From: Gloeobacterales cyanobacterium ES-bin-313 | GTDB taxonomy: Bacteria > Cyanobacteriota > Cyanobacteriia > Gloeobacterales > Gloeobacteraceae | NCBI GenBank assembly: GCA_014379585.1 | Contig: JACMLN010000081.1 | Coordinates: 1-41,207 of the forward strand | Length of the DNA stretch: 41,207 nt | Direction: 5' to 3' | Part shown: positions 16,727 to 25,008 of the stretch, in pieces | Numbering within the stretch: the first letter of the stretch is position 1 | How the letters are laid out: each line of letters opens with the position of its first letter | Notes under the pieces: generated by a model | The model's input: the letters and a program-made list of their open reading frames with translations, nothing else | What the model was told of the DNA's origin: nothing | The model's database searches: none | Translations under genes and position numbers: made by a program

Positions 16727-18262
16727 ATGAAGATGCGTCCAATGATGGTGCTGATTGCGGCTGGTCTCGTGCTGCAGCCTGCCCTTGTTTTTGCCCAGAC
16801 ACCTGCACCAGCAACTACTGCACCAACAAATGCTGCACCAACAAATGCTGCACCAACAAATGCTGCACCAACAAATGCTGCACCAACAAATGCTGCACCT
16901 GCACCATCGACTGCTGGTACCCTCGGCACGGAACCGATTCAGATTCAAGCGACAACGCCGCCGCTACCTGGAGCAGCCATTGAGCTGAAGCTTCAAACTA
17001 CCAAGCCCCTCAAGTTGCAGGATGCCATCGATATCATCCTTGCCAATAGCCCCCAGCTCAAGATTTCGGCTTTGGCTGTGGATCGTGCCGAGGCTGTTCT
17101 ACGCCAGGCTCGTGCTGGTCTGTTTCCGACAGTAGCGCTCTCCGGGAGTTACACCTACAGTCAAAGCGCTCAAGGGGCGGTGAGCAATGCTTTAGTTCTT
17201 CAAAGCTCAGGTGGTTTTGGAGGCAGTAACCAACTGTTTACTTCCGAGACTGTACCTGTACAGGGCCAGATTCAAGTCAGCTACAACGTTTTTACCAGTG
17301 GCTTGGTCGGCAGTCGAATTCTTGCAGCAAACGAAAACTTACAGGCAACGCGCCTTGACTACGAGCGGATTCGCCAAGATCTGATCAACACAGTCATCGG
17401 TTCTTACTACGATCTGCAGGCAGCCAGTGGCAACGTTGAAATTGCCCAAGCGGCTGTGCGTAGCGGTGAGGCAAGTTTGCGCGATGCCAGGGCTCAAGAA
17501 AAAGCAGGGGTTGGTACACGCTTTGCTGTGCTTCAAGCAGACGTTCAATTGGCCAACGCCAAGCAACAACTCCTGCAATCCCAAAATCAATCGGTGATCA
17601 ACCAACGCAACCTTGCACGGCAACTTAACTTTTCCCAACCGACGACAGTTGAAGCTGCCGATGTTGTGGAGAAAGGGGGCACTTGGGAATTCTCTGAGGA
17701 AGAGACAATCTTCCAAGCGCTGAATGGCCGCGTGGAACTCGCGCAGCAATTGGCGATCGAAAGGGCTGCTAAGGCCAACGAAGCCGTTGCCTATGCTTCA
17801 GTAAGTCCCCAAATAAGTATTTTTACTGCAGGACAAGCCTACGACAACTTGCTGGATACAGTCACAGGCATTTATACAGGGTACAACGCTGGTATTCAAC
17901 TCCAGTGGAACGCCTTCGATGGTGGATCGGCTCTAGCCCAAGCAGATCAAGCAGCGGATGATGCCAAAACTGCCCGTATTCGTTATATCGATATCCGCAA
18001 CACCGTACGCTTCAGCGTTGAAAATTCCCTCTCCACTTTAAACACCGCGAGTCTGCGTATTGACACGGCAAGTGCTGCGCTTGTGAGTGCCACAGAGGCG
18101 CTTCGTCTTGCCCGACTTCGTTTTCAAGCAGGCGTGGGTACGCAGACTGATGTGATCAACGCCGACCGCGATCTGACCCAAGCGCGCGTCAATCGCTTGA
18201 TTGCCGTCATCGACTACAACCGTGCTTTGGCTGCGATTAGACGCTCGACTGGGACACTTTAG
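16727..18262 (+). CDS. TolC family outer-membrane efflux/secretion protein
   Basis: Outer-membrane and periplasmic channel for type I secretion or multidrug efflux. The chosen ATG gives 511 residues with a signal peptide [20 protein letters not shown] and cleavage near VFAQ. A low-complexity linker APTNA repeated five times follows, then an extra acidic/proline segment and the TolC domain: [20 protein letters not shown] begins the first OEP repeat and [20 protein letters not shown] the typical end of the second. Long alternating Ala/Gln/Leu helices match the coiled-coil barrel. The hydrolase-fold gene starts 4 bp downstream. No membrane-fusion or ABC partner is adjacent, so the cargo is unknown. 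Confidence 0.9.
   Translation: MKMRPMMVLIAAGLVLQPALVFAQTPAPATTAPTNAAPTNAAPTNAAPTNAAPTNAAPAPSTAGTLGTEPIQIQATTPPLPGAAIELKLQTTKPLKLQDAIDIILANSPQLKISALAVDRAEAVLRQARAGLFPTVALSGSYTYSQSAQGAVSNALVLQSSGGFGGSNQLFTSETVPVQGQIQVSYNVFTSGLVGSRILAANENLQATRLDYERIRQDLINTVIGSYYDLQAASGNVEIAQAAVRSGEASLRDARAQEKAGVGTRFAVLQADVQLANAKQQLLQSQNQSVINQRNLARQLNFSQPTTVEAADVVEKGGTWEFSEEETIFQALNGRVELAQQLAIERAAKANEAVAYASVSPQISIFTAGQAYDNLLDTVTGIYTGYNAGIQLQWNAFDGGSALAQADQAADDAKTARIRYIDIRNTVRFSVENSLSTLNTASLRIDTASAALVSATEALRLARLRFQAGVGTQTDVINADRDLTQARVNRLIAVIDYNRALAAIRRSTGTL
16821..16895 (+). repeat. Five perfect 15-bp tandem repeats in tolC linker
   Basis: Unit CACCAACAAATGCTG occurs five times without mismatch and encodes APTNA in the linker just after the signal peptide. 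Because the unit is 15 bp, copy-number change alters linker length without shifting frame. Perfect identity suggests recent or ongoing slippage. Confidence 0.95.
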
Positions 18263-18266
18263 TTTG

Positions 18267-19229
18267 ATGCTTGAAGTGATTGGAGGATTGGTAGCCCTTG
18301 GCTTGGGCTATCAAAGCCTTGCTAGCCAATGGGATCGCCGCCGCTACCCCCCGATAGGCCGATGCCTCAACGGACTCCACTTCCAATTGGCTGGCTCTGC
18401 GAGTCCGACGGTTATTCTCGACAGTGGAGTAGGTGGTTCTTCTCTGGAGTGGTATAAGGTGCTTCCTGGAATCGCCCAATTCACCCAAGTCGTAGCCTAC
18501 GACCGCGCTGGATTTGGTTGGAGCGCCCCCAATTCTGAGCCACCGACTTGTGCCCAAAATGCCAACGCGCTCCACGCCCTCCTGCAATCGGCTGGCATTC
18601 CTGGTCCGTACGTGCTCGTTGGGCGTGCCTTGGCTGGCTTGAACATGCGCTACTTTGCCCAAGCTTTTCGCTCAGAAACGGCGGGACTTGTTCTGCTAGA
18701 CGCGGCCCATGAGGATCAAGAAGAGGCGATTCTACCTGTTCTTAAAGCGTCTGGCGACAAAGATCTTGCCTTGGCGCGCATTGTGCGTTGGTTAACGCCG
18801 TTTGGTCTATTTCGCCTCGCTGGGCAGTTGGGCATCGTCCCTAGATTGCATATTTTGGAAAACTATCCTGAAAATATTCAAGCGATGGGACAAGCTAGTA
18901 TTTACCGTTCCTGCTTTGTCGATACACTCTACCGAGAATTTGCGGCCTTTGGCGAAAGTGCAAAGTTAATTCGCAAAGACCGGGACTTAGGGGATCTTCC
19001 CTTGGTGGTTGTGACAGCGCAAAGGCATCTCGATGCGCGGGATTTTCCGGCTGACTTTCCCGTGGAAAAGTGCCAGTTAACTTGGGAGAGCTTACAAGCT
19101 GACTTGGCAAAACTCTCAACGAATAGTGTTCATCATATTTGGCCGAGTGGCCATTACATTGCCGTCGATCAGCCTGAAATGCTCGTTGCAGCGATTCGGA
19201 CAGTCGTGGAACAGGTGAGAAATACTTAG
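18267..19229 (+). CDS. Alpha/beta hydrolase-fold protein lacking the nucleophile serine
   Basis: A 320-residue protein of the alpha/beta hydrolase fold. The fold landmarks are clear: a membrane-anchor-like N-terminus (about 2-20), LDSGVGGSSLEW for the oxyanion region, DRAGFGWSAP and a C-terminal SGHYIAVDQPE carrying the usual histidine. The nucleophile elbow, which in relatives reads GHSLGG, is here GRALAG, so Ser is replaced by Ala121 (codon GCC at 18627-18629). It is probably catalytically dead or uses a different chemistry. The ATG at 18267 lies 4 bp after tolC; a longer frame (18201) overlaps tolC and is rejected. Its 3' end overlaps the convergent transporter by 4 bp. Confidence 0.8.
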   Translation: MLEVIGGLVALGLGYQSLASQWDRRRYPPIGRCLNGLHFQLAGSASPTVILDSGVGGSSLEWYKVLPGIAQFTQVVAYDRAGFGWSAPNSEPPTCAQNANALHALLQSAGIPGPYVLVGRALAGLNMRYFAQAFRSETAGLVLLDAAHEDQEEAILPVLKASGDKDLALARIVRWLTPFGLFRLAGQLGIVPRLHILENYPENIQAMGQASIYRSCFVDTLYREFAAFGESAKLIRKDRDLGDLPLVVVTAQRHLDARDFPADFPVEKCQLTWESLQADLAKLSTNSVHHIWPSGHYIAVDQPEMLVAAIRTVVEQVRNT

Positions 19230-20176
19230 TTGTCGCTTAATAGCGCGGGAGAAGATTTTCCCAAGGCAATCGCCAAAGAGCCAAAAACGACGAACATCGC
19301 CCCTATGAGGCTGGTGAGCGTCAGATGTTCAGGTTTCAAGAAGTGAGGTAAGAAAACAGAGAAGGCAACAACCATGCCCAAGGTGATCAGTGGTGTCAAA
19401 GTGAGAACAGCGCTGACCCGAGATGCTTCCCAATGCTCAAGTGCTTCGGCAAAAGCACCGTAGGCAACCAGAGTATTCAAGGCTGCGAAAATAAGTAGAG
19501 CTGCGGGGAGGGCTTCTAGACTGAAAACTTTGCTAGGGGCTGCAAAGGGCCAAAAAATTAAGGCGCAGCCACCGTAGAGAAGCAACATCACATTGGCAGA
19601 AGGCAGCGCTTTGAGAAGTTGCTTTTGGGCGAGGGCATAGACTGCCCAAGTGGCTGCGGAGAGCACCAGCAATCCGCATCCGATCAAAAATGGTCCGGAG
19701 GCAGAAACCAACATCCGCAGTTGATCCCAAAAGTAGAGCACAAAGCCGAGGCCGAAGACACCAAGCCCTATCCATTGGGTCGGGGTGTAGCGCTCCTTAA
19801 AAATCGCCAAGGCACCTAGTCCAAACAACACGGGAGACAACTGCATGATCACTTGGGCGTTAGCAGGGGAAGTTTGACCTAGTCCCTGCAGAAATAAAAG
19901 ATAGTTGGCCGCCAAGAAAACGATGGCAATCCCCATCAACCCCCAAGGCAACAAGCGCAACTTGGCAAGGGGTGGTAACTGTTTTCGGGCCGCCAAATAC
20001 GTGAACAGTAGACTGAATGCCACCAAAAAGCGGAACCAGATCACCGTATACACATCAAGGCTGCGGAGGAGCACAGTCAAAGCAATGGGCAGTACTCCCC
20101 AGAGCACAACAGTCAGTAGCGAAAAAAATAAGCCCAGTTGCCAGCGCCCTGAACTGCGGTGGAGAGCAGTCGCCAT
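19226..20176 (-). CDS. EamA/DMT superfamily transporter
   Basis: Inner-membrane metabolite exporter of the drug/metabolite transporter superfamily, 316 residues with about ten predicted transmembrane helices arranged as two EamA repeats. The first repeat begins LLTVVLWGVLPIALTVLLRS, and the second includes GLLVLSAATWAVYALAQKQL. NAQVIMQLSPVLFGLGALAI matches the conserved end-of-repeat helix, followed by FKERYTPTQWIGLGVFG. Length and topology are standard. The substrate is not predictable. It is convergent with the hydrolase-fold gene and followed on its own strand by nothing closely linked. Confidence 0.88.
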   Translation of the reverse strand: MATALHRSSGRWQLGLFFSLLTVVLWGVLPIALTVLLRSLDVYTVIWFRFLVAFSLLFTYLAARKQLPPLAKLRLLPWGLMGIAIVFLAANYLLFLQGLGQTSPANAQVIMQLSPVLFGLGALAIFKERYTPTQWIGLGVFGLGFVLYFWDQLRMLVSASGPFLIGCGLLVLSAATWAVYALAQKQLLKALPSANVMLLLYGGCALIFWPFAAPSKVFSLEALPAALLIFAALNTLVAYGAFAEALEHWEASRVSAVLTLTPLITLGMVVAFSVFLPHFLKPEHLTLTSLIGAMFVVFGSLAIALGKSSPALLSDN

Positions 20177-20212
20177 GAAGTACCGTCGGAAGAACTTTAA
20201 TAATCTTAACGG

Positions 20213-20602
20213 TTAAGAGGCCACAAGCTCGGCGAGAAGATCTTGGAACTTCCCAAAAGCATGTTCTGAGAATCTGCGGGCGATGTGCAGACCTGCACGG
20301 CTCCAGCCCCAAGACCAGCTCCATGCGAACAAATTGTCGTTGCTTGCCTCAAAGTGTCCACAGCGCTCGATGATGCCAGGAGGACGGCTACAACCATATT
20401 CTCGGCCATCGAGCCGTGCATTAATGGTCTCAGCAATCCAGACGGCAAGAAAAGGGGAGTTTGTTTGGGCAACAACGATACCTTGCTGGGGAACAATTTC
20501 ATCGGTGCTTTCGACGCTAAACGGCCAGTATCGGTGAGCTACTAAGTAAACCAGGGTTGGTTCTCGGCTCCCGACAACGGCTTTTGCTAATAGTTCGGGC
20601 AT
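20213..20602 (-). CDS. Hypothetical soluble protein, Trp-rich
   Basis: A 129-residue protein of unrecognised family, chosen from the ATG at 20602, which has GAGGG 4 bases upstream; the frame is open upstream only to a TTG at 20671. No signal peptide or membrane helix. It contains a striking aromatic run FAWSWSWGWSRAG near residue 95 and a Cys pair (YGC, ERC). It is transcribed leftward, upstream of the EamA transporter by 36 bp, so the two may be co-transcribed. No function can be assigned. Confidence 0.6.
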   Translation of the reverse strand: MPELLAKAVVGSREPTLVYLVAHRYWPFSVESTDEIVPQQGIVVAQTNSPFLAVWIAETINARLDGREYGCSRPPGIIERCGHFEASNDNLFAWSWSWGWSRAGLHIARRFSEHAFGKFQDLLAELVAS

Positions 20603-20752
20603 GGTGCCCTCAAGGGATATAGGGACAAGTGCTACTTCCTTAGCATAGTAGCCAGTCCCAGAATTCCTCAAGAACGTAATCTATTTGCAACTATTCCCTG
20701 AGTAAACACTGCAAACTATGTTGAAGGGAATACTCTTCGGGCCGTGAGCAGA

Positions 20753-21631
20753 TTACATCCGCTGCGTGCGAGCGAGAGCACCGTAAATGGTTTGGATGAT
20801 AATCCATAGATCCAGTCCAACATTCCACCGCTTCTGATATTCAAGATCCAGTGCTAAAACATCCTCGAAGCCTTTGGCATGACGATTGCCACTGGCCTGC
20901 CAAAGCCCAGTTAGACCTGGTTTTACTTTGAGGCGTTGCCAGTGATGCTGCTGGTAGTGGCGGACTTCATCAAGGGTGGGTGGTCGGGTGCCAACAATGC
21001 TCATATCTCCCATCAGCACATTCCAGAACTGTGGAAATTCATCGAGCATGGTCTTGCGTAGGATGCGCCCTACGCGTGTAATCCGTGGATCGGCTTTGAC
21101 ACTAAAAAATAATTCACTCTCGCTCTGAATCGAAAGTTTTAGCTCGTCCGCATTGGGAACCATCGAGCGAAACTTCCAGATTGTAAATTGCCACCCGTTT
21201 AGTCCAACCCGATGTTGACTAAAAAAAACTGGCCCTCGGTCTTCAAAGTAGATGGCAAGAGCAACCCAAGGAAGTATAAAAGCAGTTAAACTCAGGCCGG
21301 CAAGGGCACCGACAATATCGATAAGTCGTTTAAATCCACTGATGACTGATGGATGATTAACAGCTTCAAATCGAAGTAATTCGTTATGTTGCGATAGTTT
21401 GTTGATCGATTGATCGAGTTCAACTTGGCTAATCAGCCCCCAGGATACCAGAAGTTCACCTAGCAAGACCCATTTTCCTTGCAGTGCTTCTTGGACTTGC
21501 TCATCGAGGGCGCATTGCAACTGATCGGCAGTCACTAAGCCAGTCTCAAGCAAAATATCGCCAAGACAAAGGTGGTGATACTGATTGGAAGGGTCTGCTG
21601 GTATGTTAGGAAGCTTCGCGGCAAAAGCCAT
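20753..21631 (-). CDS. Priming sugar transferase with MshEN-like N-terminal domain
   Basis: Transfers a sugar-1-phosphate to undecaprenyl phosphate to start exopolysaccharide repeat synthesis. Of 292 residues, about 98-292 form the polyprenyl glycosylphosphotransferase domain: a membrane helix (GALAGLSLTAFILPWVALAI), FSQHRVGLNG, WKFRSM, DPRITRVGRILRK, FWNVLMGDMSIVGTRPP and KPGLTGLWQASGN. Instead of the usual four-helix N-terminus, residues 21-81 hold two copies of an LGxxLxxxGL....L..A/I pattern (LGDILLETGLV and LGELLVSWGLI), like the MshEN c-di-GMP-binding domain, though the consensus Arg before LG is Cys22 or Leu57. It faces the exopolysaccharide operon across a 266-bp spacer. Confidence 0.9.
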   Translation of the reverse strand: MAFAAKLPNIPADPSNQYHHLCLGDILLETGLVTADQLQCALDEQVQEALQGKWVLLGELLVSWGLISQVELDQSINKLSQHNELLRFEAVNHPSVISGFKRLIDIVGALAGLSLTAFILPWVALAIYFEDRGPVFFSQHRVGLNGWQFTIWKFRSMVPNADELKLSIQSESELFFSVKADPRITRVGRILRKTMLDEFPQFWNVLMGDMSIVGTRPPTLDEVRHYQQHHWQRLKVKPGLTGLWQASGNRHAKGFEDVLALDLEYQKRWNVGLDLWIIIQTIYGALARTQRM

Positions 21632-21822
21632 CTCATCTCACTCCAAAAATGACTGCACATCACACTTTAGAATCTCAGATTGCCCCGAATTATGAAGTGC
21701 TATTCATGCCGTGATAAAGTTTCTAATATTCACGTATATTTCCCTCCCGGCATATACAGAGAATTTGAGCTTACTCGAATATTTAAGAGAAATTACTGAG
21801 GTAAATTGCCCTTTATCGTTTC

Positions 21823-21852
21823 TTGACATAATGCTCACTTCTGATTTGTAAT
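21823..21852 (+). promoter_or_regulatory. Sigma70-type promoter of the exopolysaccharide operon
   Basis: TTGACA at 21823-21828, an 18-bp spacer and TGTAAT at 21847-21852 (one change from TATAAT) lie upstream of the first gene at 21898. Transcription would start near 21859, giving a 5' leader of about 40 nt. Confidence 0.6.
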
Positions 21853-21897
21853 TCATCTTTTCAGACTGGGTAATCTGTTTGTATCAAGCTAGAAATA

Positions 21898-22365
21898 ATG
21901 CGGGCCTCTCGATTTATGAAGATTCTCCTTGTCTGTTCTGGCGGTGGCCATTTCACAGCAATGCTGCAGCTTAAATCCTTTTGGGAAGCGCACCAGCGGA
22001 TTTGGGTCACTTTCAAAACCAAAGGAGTTGCGGAAAGCCTCCAAGCTGAACGGAGCTATTGGGCCTTTAGTCCAACGAACCGTCACCTGCCCAACTTGAT
22101 CAAAAATGGTTTTTTGGCTGTGGCGGTTCTGCTGAGGGAGCGTCCGGATATTGTCGTCTCCACGGGTGCCGGGGTGGGTGTCCCTTTTTTGATTCTCGGC
22201 AAACTGCTGGGTGCTCAAGCTCTGTTCATTGAGTCGATCACCCGAACTACTTCTTTGAGTCTTTCTGCTCGCTTGGTGCTTCCTTTTGCGCGGGTGTATG
22301 TGCAGTGGCCACAACTGCAACAAAAATTCCCGCGAACTATTTACACAGGAGTGGTCGTTCAATGA
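21898..22365 (+). CDS. PssD/Alg14-like glycosyltransferase membrane subunit
   Basis: Membrane-anchoring half of a two-part glycosyltransferase; in Alg14 and PssD it recruits the catalytic Alg13/PssE half to move a sugar from a nucleotide donor to lipid-linked intermediates. The 155-residue protein begins with the signature LLVCSGGGHFTAMLQL, followed by IVVSTGAGVGVPFLILGKLL and FIESITRTTSLSLSA. The start could be ATG 21898 or 21916; neither has a good Shine-Dalgarno. Its stop overlaps an ATG (ATGA) leading into a broken PssE-like stub. The partner must be supplied elsewhere or the protein works without it. Confidence 0.85.
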   Translation: MRASRFMKILLVCSGGGHFTAMLQLKSFWEAHQRIWVTFKTKGVAESLQAERSYWAFSPTNRHLPNLIKNGFLAVAVLLRERPDIVVSTGAGVGVPFLILGKLLGAQALFIESITRTTSLSLSARLVLPFARVYVQWPQLQQKFPRTIYTGVVVQ

Positions 22366-22472
22366 ATTGCCTCGCTGTTTGGACTGCATCATTTCCTTTC
22401 AACTGCCGGCTGGTTGCACAGGCTATCCACACAGGTTGGCGGAGAAGTGTTGATTTGCATCCGTTCACATGA
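22362..22472 (+). pseudogene. Decayed PssE/Alg13-like catalytic subunit stub
   Basis: The ATG at 22362 overlaps the pssD-like stop as expected for a pssD-pssE pair. The 36-codon frame includes WTASFPFNCRLVAQAI, resembling the GTxxFPFxRLVxAI start of PssE/Alg13 proteins. After that the similarity seems to continue in the frame reading GGEVLICIRSHD (around 22429-22464), like the (E)EVxIQxG strand. The rest of a roughly 160-residue gene is absent, because the exporter gene begins at 22487. I read it as a frameshifted, truncated remnant; the match is from memory and short. Confidence 0.4.
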
Positions 22473-22486
22473 TTTGGAAAGCCACC

Positions 22487-23614
22487 ATGTTCAAGAAGCT
22501 TGCTGGACTGACACACATGTGTCGCCGTCCTCACCGTTCAGATTTGATGATTGTTGGATTGATCTGGATGATTCCCGTTATTGGAATTGTCGTGGCCTCG
22601 ATTTTATCGGCGGGTAATGGTTGGGGTTTACCCCTCTCACCTGGGGATCGTATCCAGTTGACAGTGACCGAAGGTGGCGAATTTTCGGGAGGATATGCGC
22701 TCAACAGCGATGGTGCCTTGGAGGTGCCTTTTCTCGGTTCTGTGCTGGTGGCCAATCTCGAACCGGAGGATGCGGCCAAAACGGTAGAACAAGCACTGGT
22801 GAAGAAGAAGCTTTTTCTCTCCAAATTTGTGCAGGTTGTTCTTCAGGTCACATCCTGGGCACCTGCCCAAGTCACTGTGCAAGGGGCAGTTTTTGAACCA
22901 GGTCGGGTGCAAGTGAATACTCCCCGCGAATCAAAGCCTGACCGTAAAGATGAACGCTTGATTGTCGGTGAAGCGGATAATAGCCGCTATTTAAGTGCTG
23001 CCCTGCGCGGCGCTGGCGGTGTTAGTCCCGATGCTGACGTGCAACACATTCATCTGTTGCGGGCTGGAAGTGAGCGGATCATCGATTACTCTGGCATGTT
23101 CGACGGTCAGCCCGTCGAAGATGTGCCGCTGGTGAGCGGGGACACGATCGTCGTCCCGAGACTCAAGCGTTTTCGGATGGAACTGGTGCGGCCCAGCCAG
23201 ATCACCACGCCGGGGATTAAAGTCTTTCTCTCTAACTTAACAGCTCCTGCTTCAAGCAACGCTAGTTCCGCTCTAGGCAACAGCTCTGGGGGGATCACCT
23301 TTCCCTATGGCGCACGATTTGTGCAGGCAGTGGTATCTGCCAACTGTGCAGGGGGTACCCAAAGTACGAATGGCAACCGCTTCGCCGTACTCGTGCGCAC
23401 GGATCCCCTAACAGGGATCACGACCACCCTGGATCGACCCATCGAAGAAATTCTGCGCAGCTCCAACAACGAGAACAATCCCCCCTTGATGGCCAACGAT
23501 ACCGTCGCTTGTTACGACTCTACTGTCACCAACCTGCGCGACGTGTTTAGAGCACTTAGTGAAGTTCTCAATCCTTTGAATCTGATTTTCGGCCCCAATC
23601 GCCTCTTCAAATGA
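22487..23614 (+). CDS. Polysaccharide biosynthesis/export (OPX, Wza-like) protein
   Basis: Periplasmic or outer-membrane export channel component for exopolysaccharide, 375 residues. The ATG at 22487 follows GGAA at suitable spacing; a frame start 18 bp upstream is possible. A membrane segment at about 21-43 anchors the N-terminus, and there is no lipobox Cys, unlike Wza. The poly-export domain begins LSPGDRIQLTVTEGGEFSGG and contains GALEVPFLGSVLV. An SLBB-like region follows (VTVQGAVFEPGRVQVN and LSAALRGAGGVSPDADV), then GDTIVVPRL. It overlaps the Wzc-like gene by 4 bp. Confidence 0.88.
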   Translation: MFKKLAGLTHMCRRPHRSDLMIVGLIWMIPVIGIVVASILSAGNGWGLPLSPGDRIQLTVTEGGEFSGGYALNSDGALEVPFLGSVLVANLEPEDAAKTVEQALVKKKLFLSKFVQVVLQVTSWAPAQVTVQGAVFEPGRVQVNTPRESKPDRKDERLIVGEADNSRYLSAALRGAGGVSPDADVQHIHLLRAGSERIIDYSGMFDGQPVEDVPLVSGDTIVVPRLKRFRMELVRPSQITTPGIKVFLSNLTAPASSNASSALGNSSGGITFPYGARFVQAVVSANCAGGTQSTNGNRFAVLVRTDPLTGITTTLDRPIEEILRSSNNENNPPLMANDTVACYDSTVTNLRDVFRALSEVLNPLNLIFGPNRLFK

Positions 23615-25008
23615 CCATTCTTCTGCCAACGCCTTCTCAGTCTCTCCCGCCTGCTCAACCCCTTCGCCCTTCTTTATGGCGGAGGGCGAGGTATTTGCTG
23701 GTCTGTCTTTTGGTCAATGTTGTGATCTGGAGTTTCTCCCTCGTCTACTTGAAAGTTGCGCCTGTTGTCTATACCTGTGGGTGGTCGTTGATTTTGCCAG
23801 GAACCGGATCCGGTGTGAGTGTGAACCTCTCTGAGGGCGGTTCGATCTCTTCCTCTACGGCTTCCCCTTTTGCTGGCGGATCCTCTGTCGATCCACGGGC
23901 TAATTACAAAAGTATCGCTGAAAGTAGTACCGTAATCTCTGCTGCTGCCAAGATCGCTAAAGTCACCAAGTTCGGCAAGCCTAAGGTCAAGCTTGTTGAT
24001 CAGACTTCGATCATAGAGTTCGTGATCGAGGGCAAGACCCCAGAACAAGCGCAGCAAAAGTCTCTCGCACTTTTTGCTGCGATGGAGCACCGGATCAACG
24101 AACTGCGGGAAGATGAGCTGATTCGGCGGCAACAAGGCTTCAAGTCCGTGATTGGCGAGGCGCGAACCAAACTTGAAGCAGCCCAGCAGGAGATCCTGCG
24201 CTACAAAAGCAGTGCCGATATCGCCTCCACCAGTCAGGCCCAAGATATCGTCGGCACCATCGAACAGATGCGCAAGGAACTAGCTGAAACCCGCGCCCAG
24301 CAGGCAAGAATGGCGGCGCGCTTACATTCGCTTGGAAGCAGCCTCAATCTGACTCCTCAGCAAGCTGCCGACGCTTTTGCCCTCCACGCCGATGCATTGC
24401 TTCAACAGCATCTCAAGGATTGGGGAGACTCGACTGCGGCTCTCGTTCTTTACCGCTCGAAGTGGGGAGACAATCATCCCCAAGTCCTCAAAGAACTTGC
24501 CAAGCAGCGGGTGGCAGCTTCAGCAATGTTGAACCGTAGCCAATTGCTCCTTGGGCATCCGATTCATGTTGAGACCTTAGCCCACATGGAACTGCGACCA
24601 GAGGGTAGCAATCGTGCTAATTTGTTCTCCGATCTGGTCAGCACCCATTCTGAAGTCGATGCTTCCGCTGGACAAGCCAAAGAACTCGATCATCAGATCA
24701 ATCTCTTTGAATCAAGACAGCGTGGATTGACCAAGCGCGTTGCCCACCTCGAAGCCTTGCAGCGCAATATGCAGGTGGCTGAAGCTGTATTTACTTCCAC
24801 CCTCGGCAAGTTGGATGTGGGCAAGAGCGATATCTTTGCCTCCTACCCGCTGATTCAAATCTTGATCGAACCAGATCTGCCCGAATCACCCAGTGCTCCT
24901 AAAAAAGCGTTTGTCTTTTTGGGGGCTGGAGTCGGCTCGCTGCTTGCAACTGCTGGTCTGACCATCGGTTGGCTACGCAACAAGCGCAAGCAGGAGAAAC
25001 TGGCATGA
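23611..25008 (+). CDS. Wzc-like polysaccharide co-polymerase without kinase domain
   Basis: Inner-membrane chain-length/export regulator of the Wzz family, 465 residues. One transmembrane helix at about 27-50 (YLLVCLLVNVVIWSFSLVYL), a long periplasmic region with extended coiled-coil helices (about 150-390) and a second helix at about 435-456 (AFVFLGAGVGSLLATAGLTI) followed by a short basic tail RNKRKQEK. The cytoplasmic BY-kinase domain with Walker motifs is absent, so tyrosine-phosphorylation control would need a separate kinase. A Gly/Ser-rich insert (about 66-95) precedes the alpha region. It overlaps both neighbours by 4 bp. Confidence 0.85.
   Translation: MTILLPTPSQSLPPAQPLRPSLWRRARYLLVCLLVNVVIWSFSLVYLKVAPVVYTCGWSLILPGTGSGVSVNLSEGGSISSSTASPFAGGSSVDPRANYKSIAESSTVISAAAKIAKVTKFGKPKVKLVDQTSIIEFVIEGKTPEQAQQKSLALFAAMEHRINELREDELIRRQQGFKSVIGEARTKLEAAQQEILRYKSSADIASTSQAQDIVGTIEQMRKELAETRAQQARMAARLHSLGSSLNLTPQQAADAFALHADALLQQHLKDWGDSTAALVLYRSKWGDNHPQVLKELAKQRVAASAMLNRSQLLLGHPIHVETLAHMELRPEGSNRANLFSDLVSTHSEVDASAGQAKELDHQINLFESRQRGLTKRVAHLEALQRNMQVAEAVFTSTLGKLDVGKSDIFASYPLIQILIEPDLPESPSAPKKAFVFLGAGVGSLLATAGLTIGWLRNKRKQEKLA

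Noticed and set aside
16821-16895. Tandem repeats considered as CRISPR or minisatellite array
   Set aside because: Units are contiguous, without spacers, in frame and inside a coding gene; not CRISPR.
22414-22617. 67-residue plus frame overlapping the exporter start
   Set aside because: Out of frame with the clear OPX protein; only its upstream part resembles a PssE relic.
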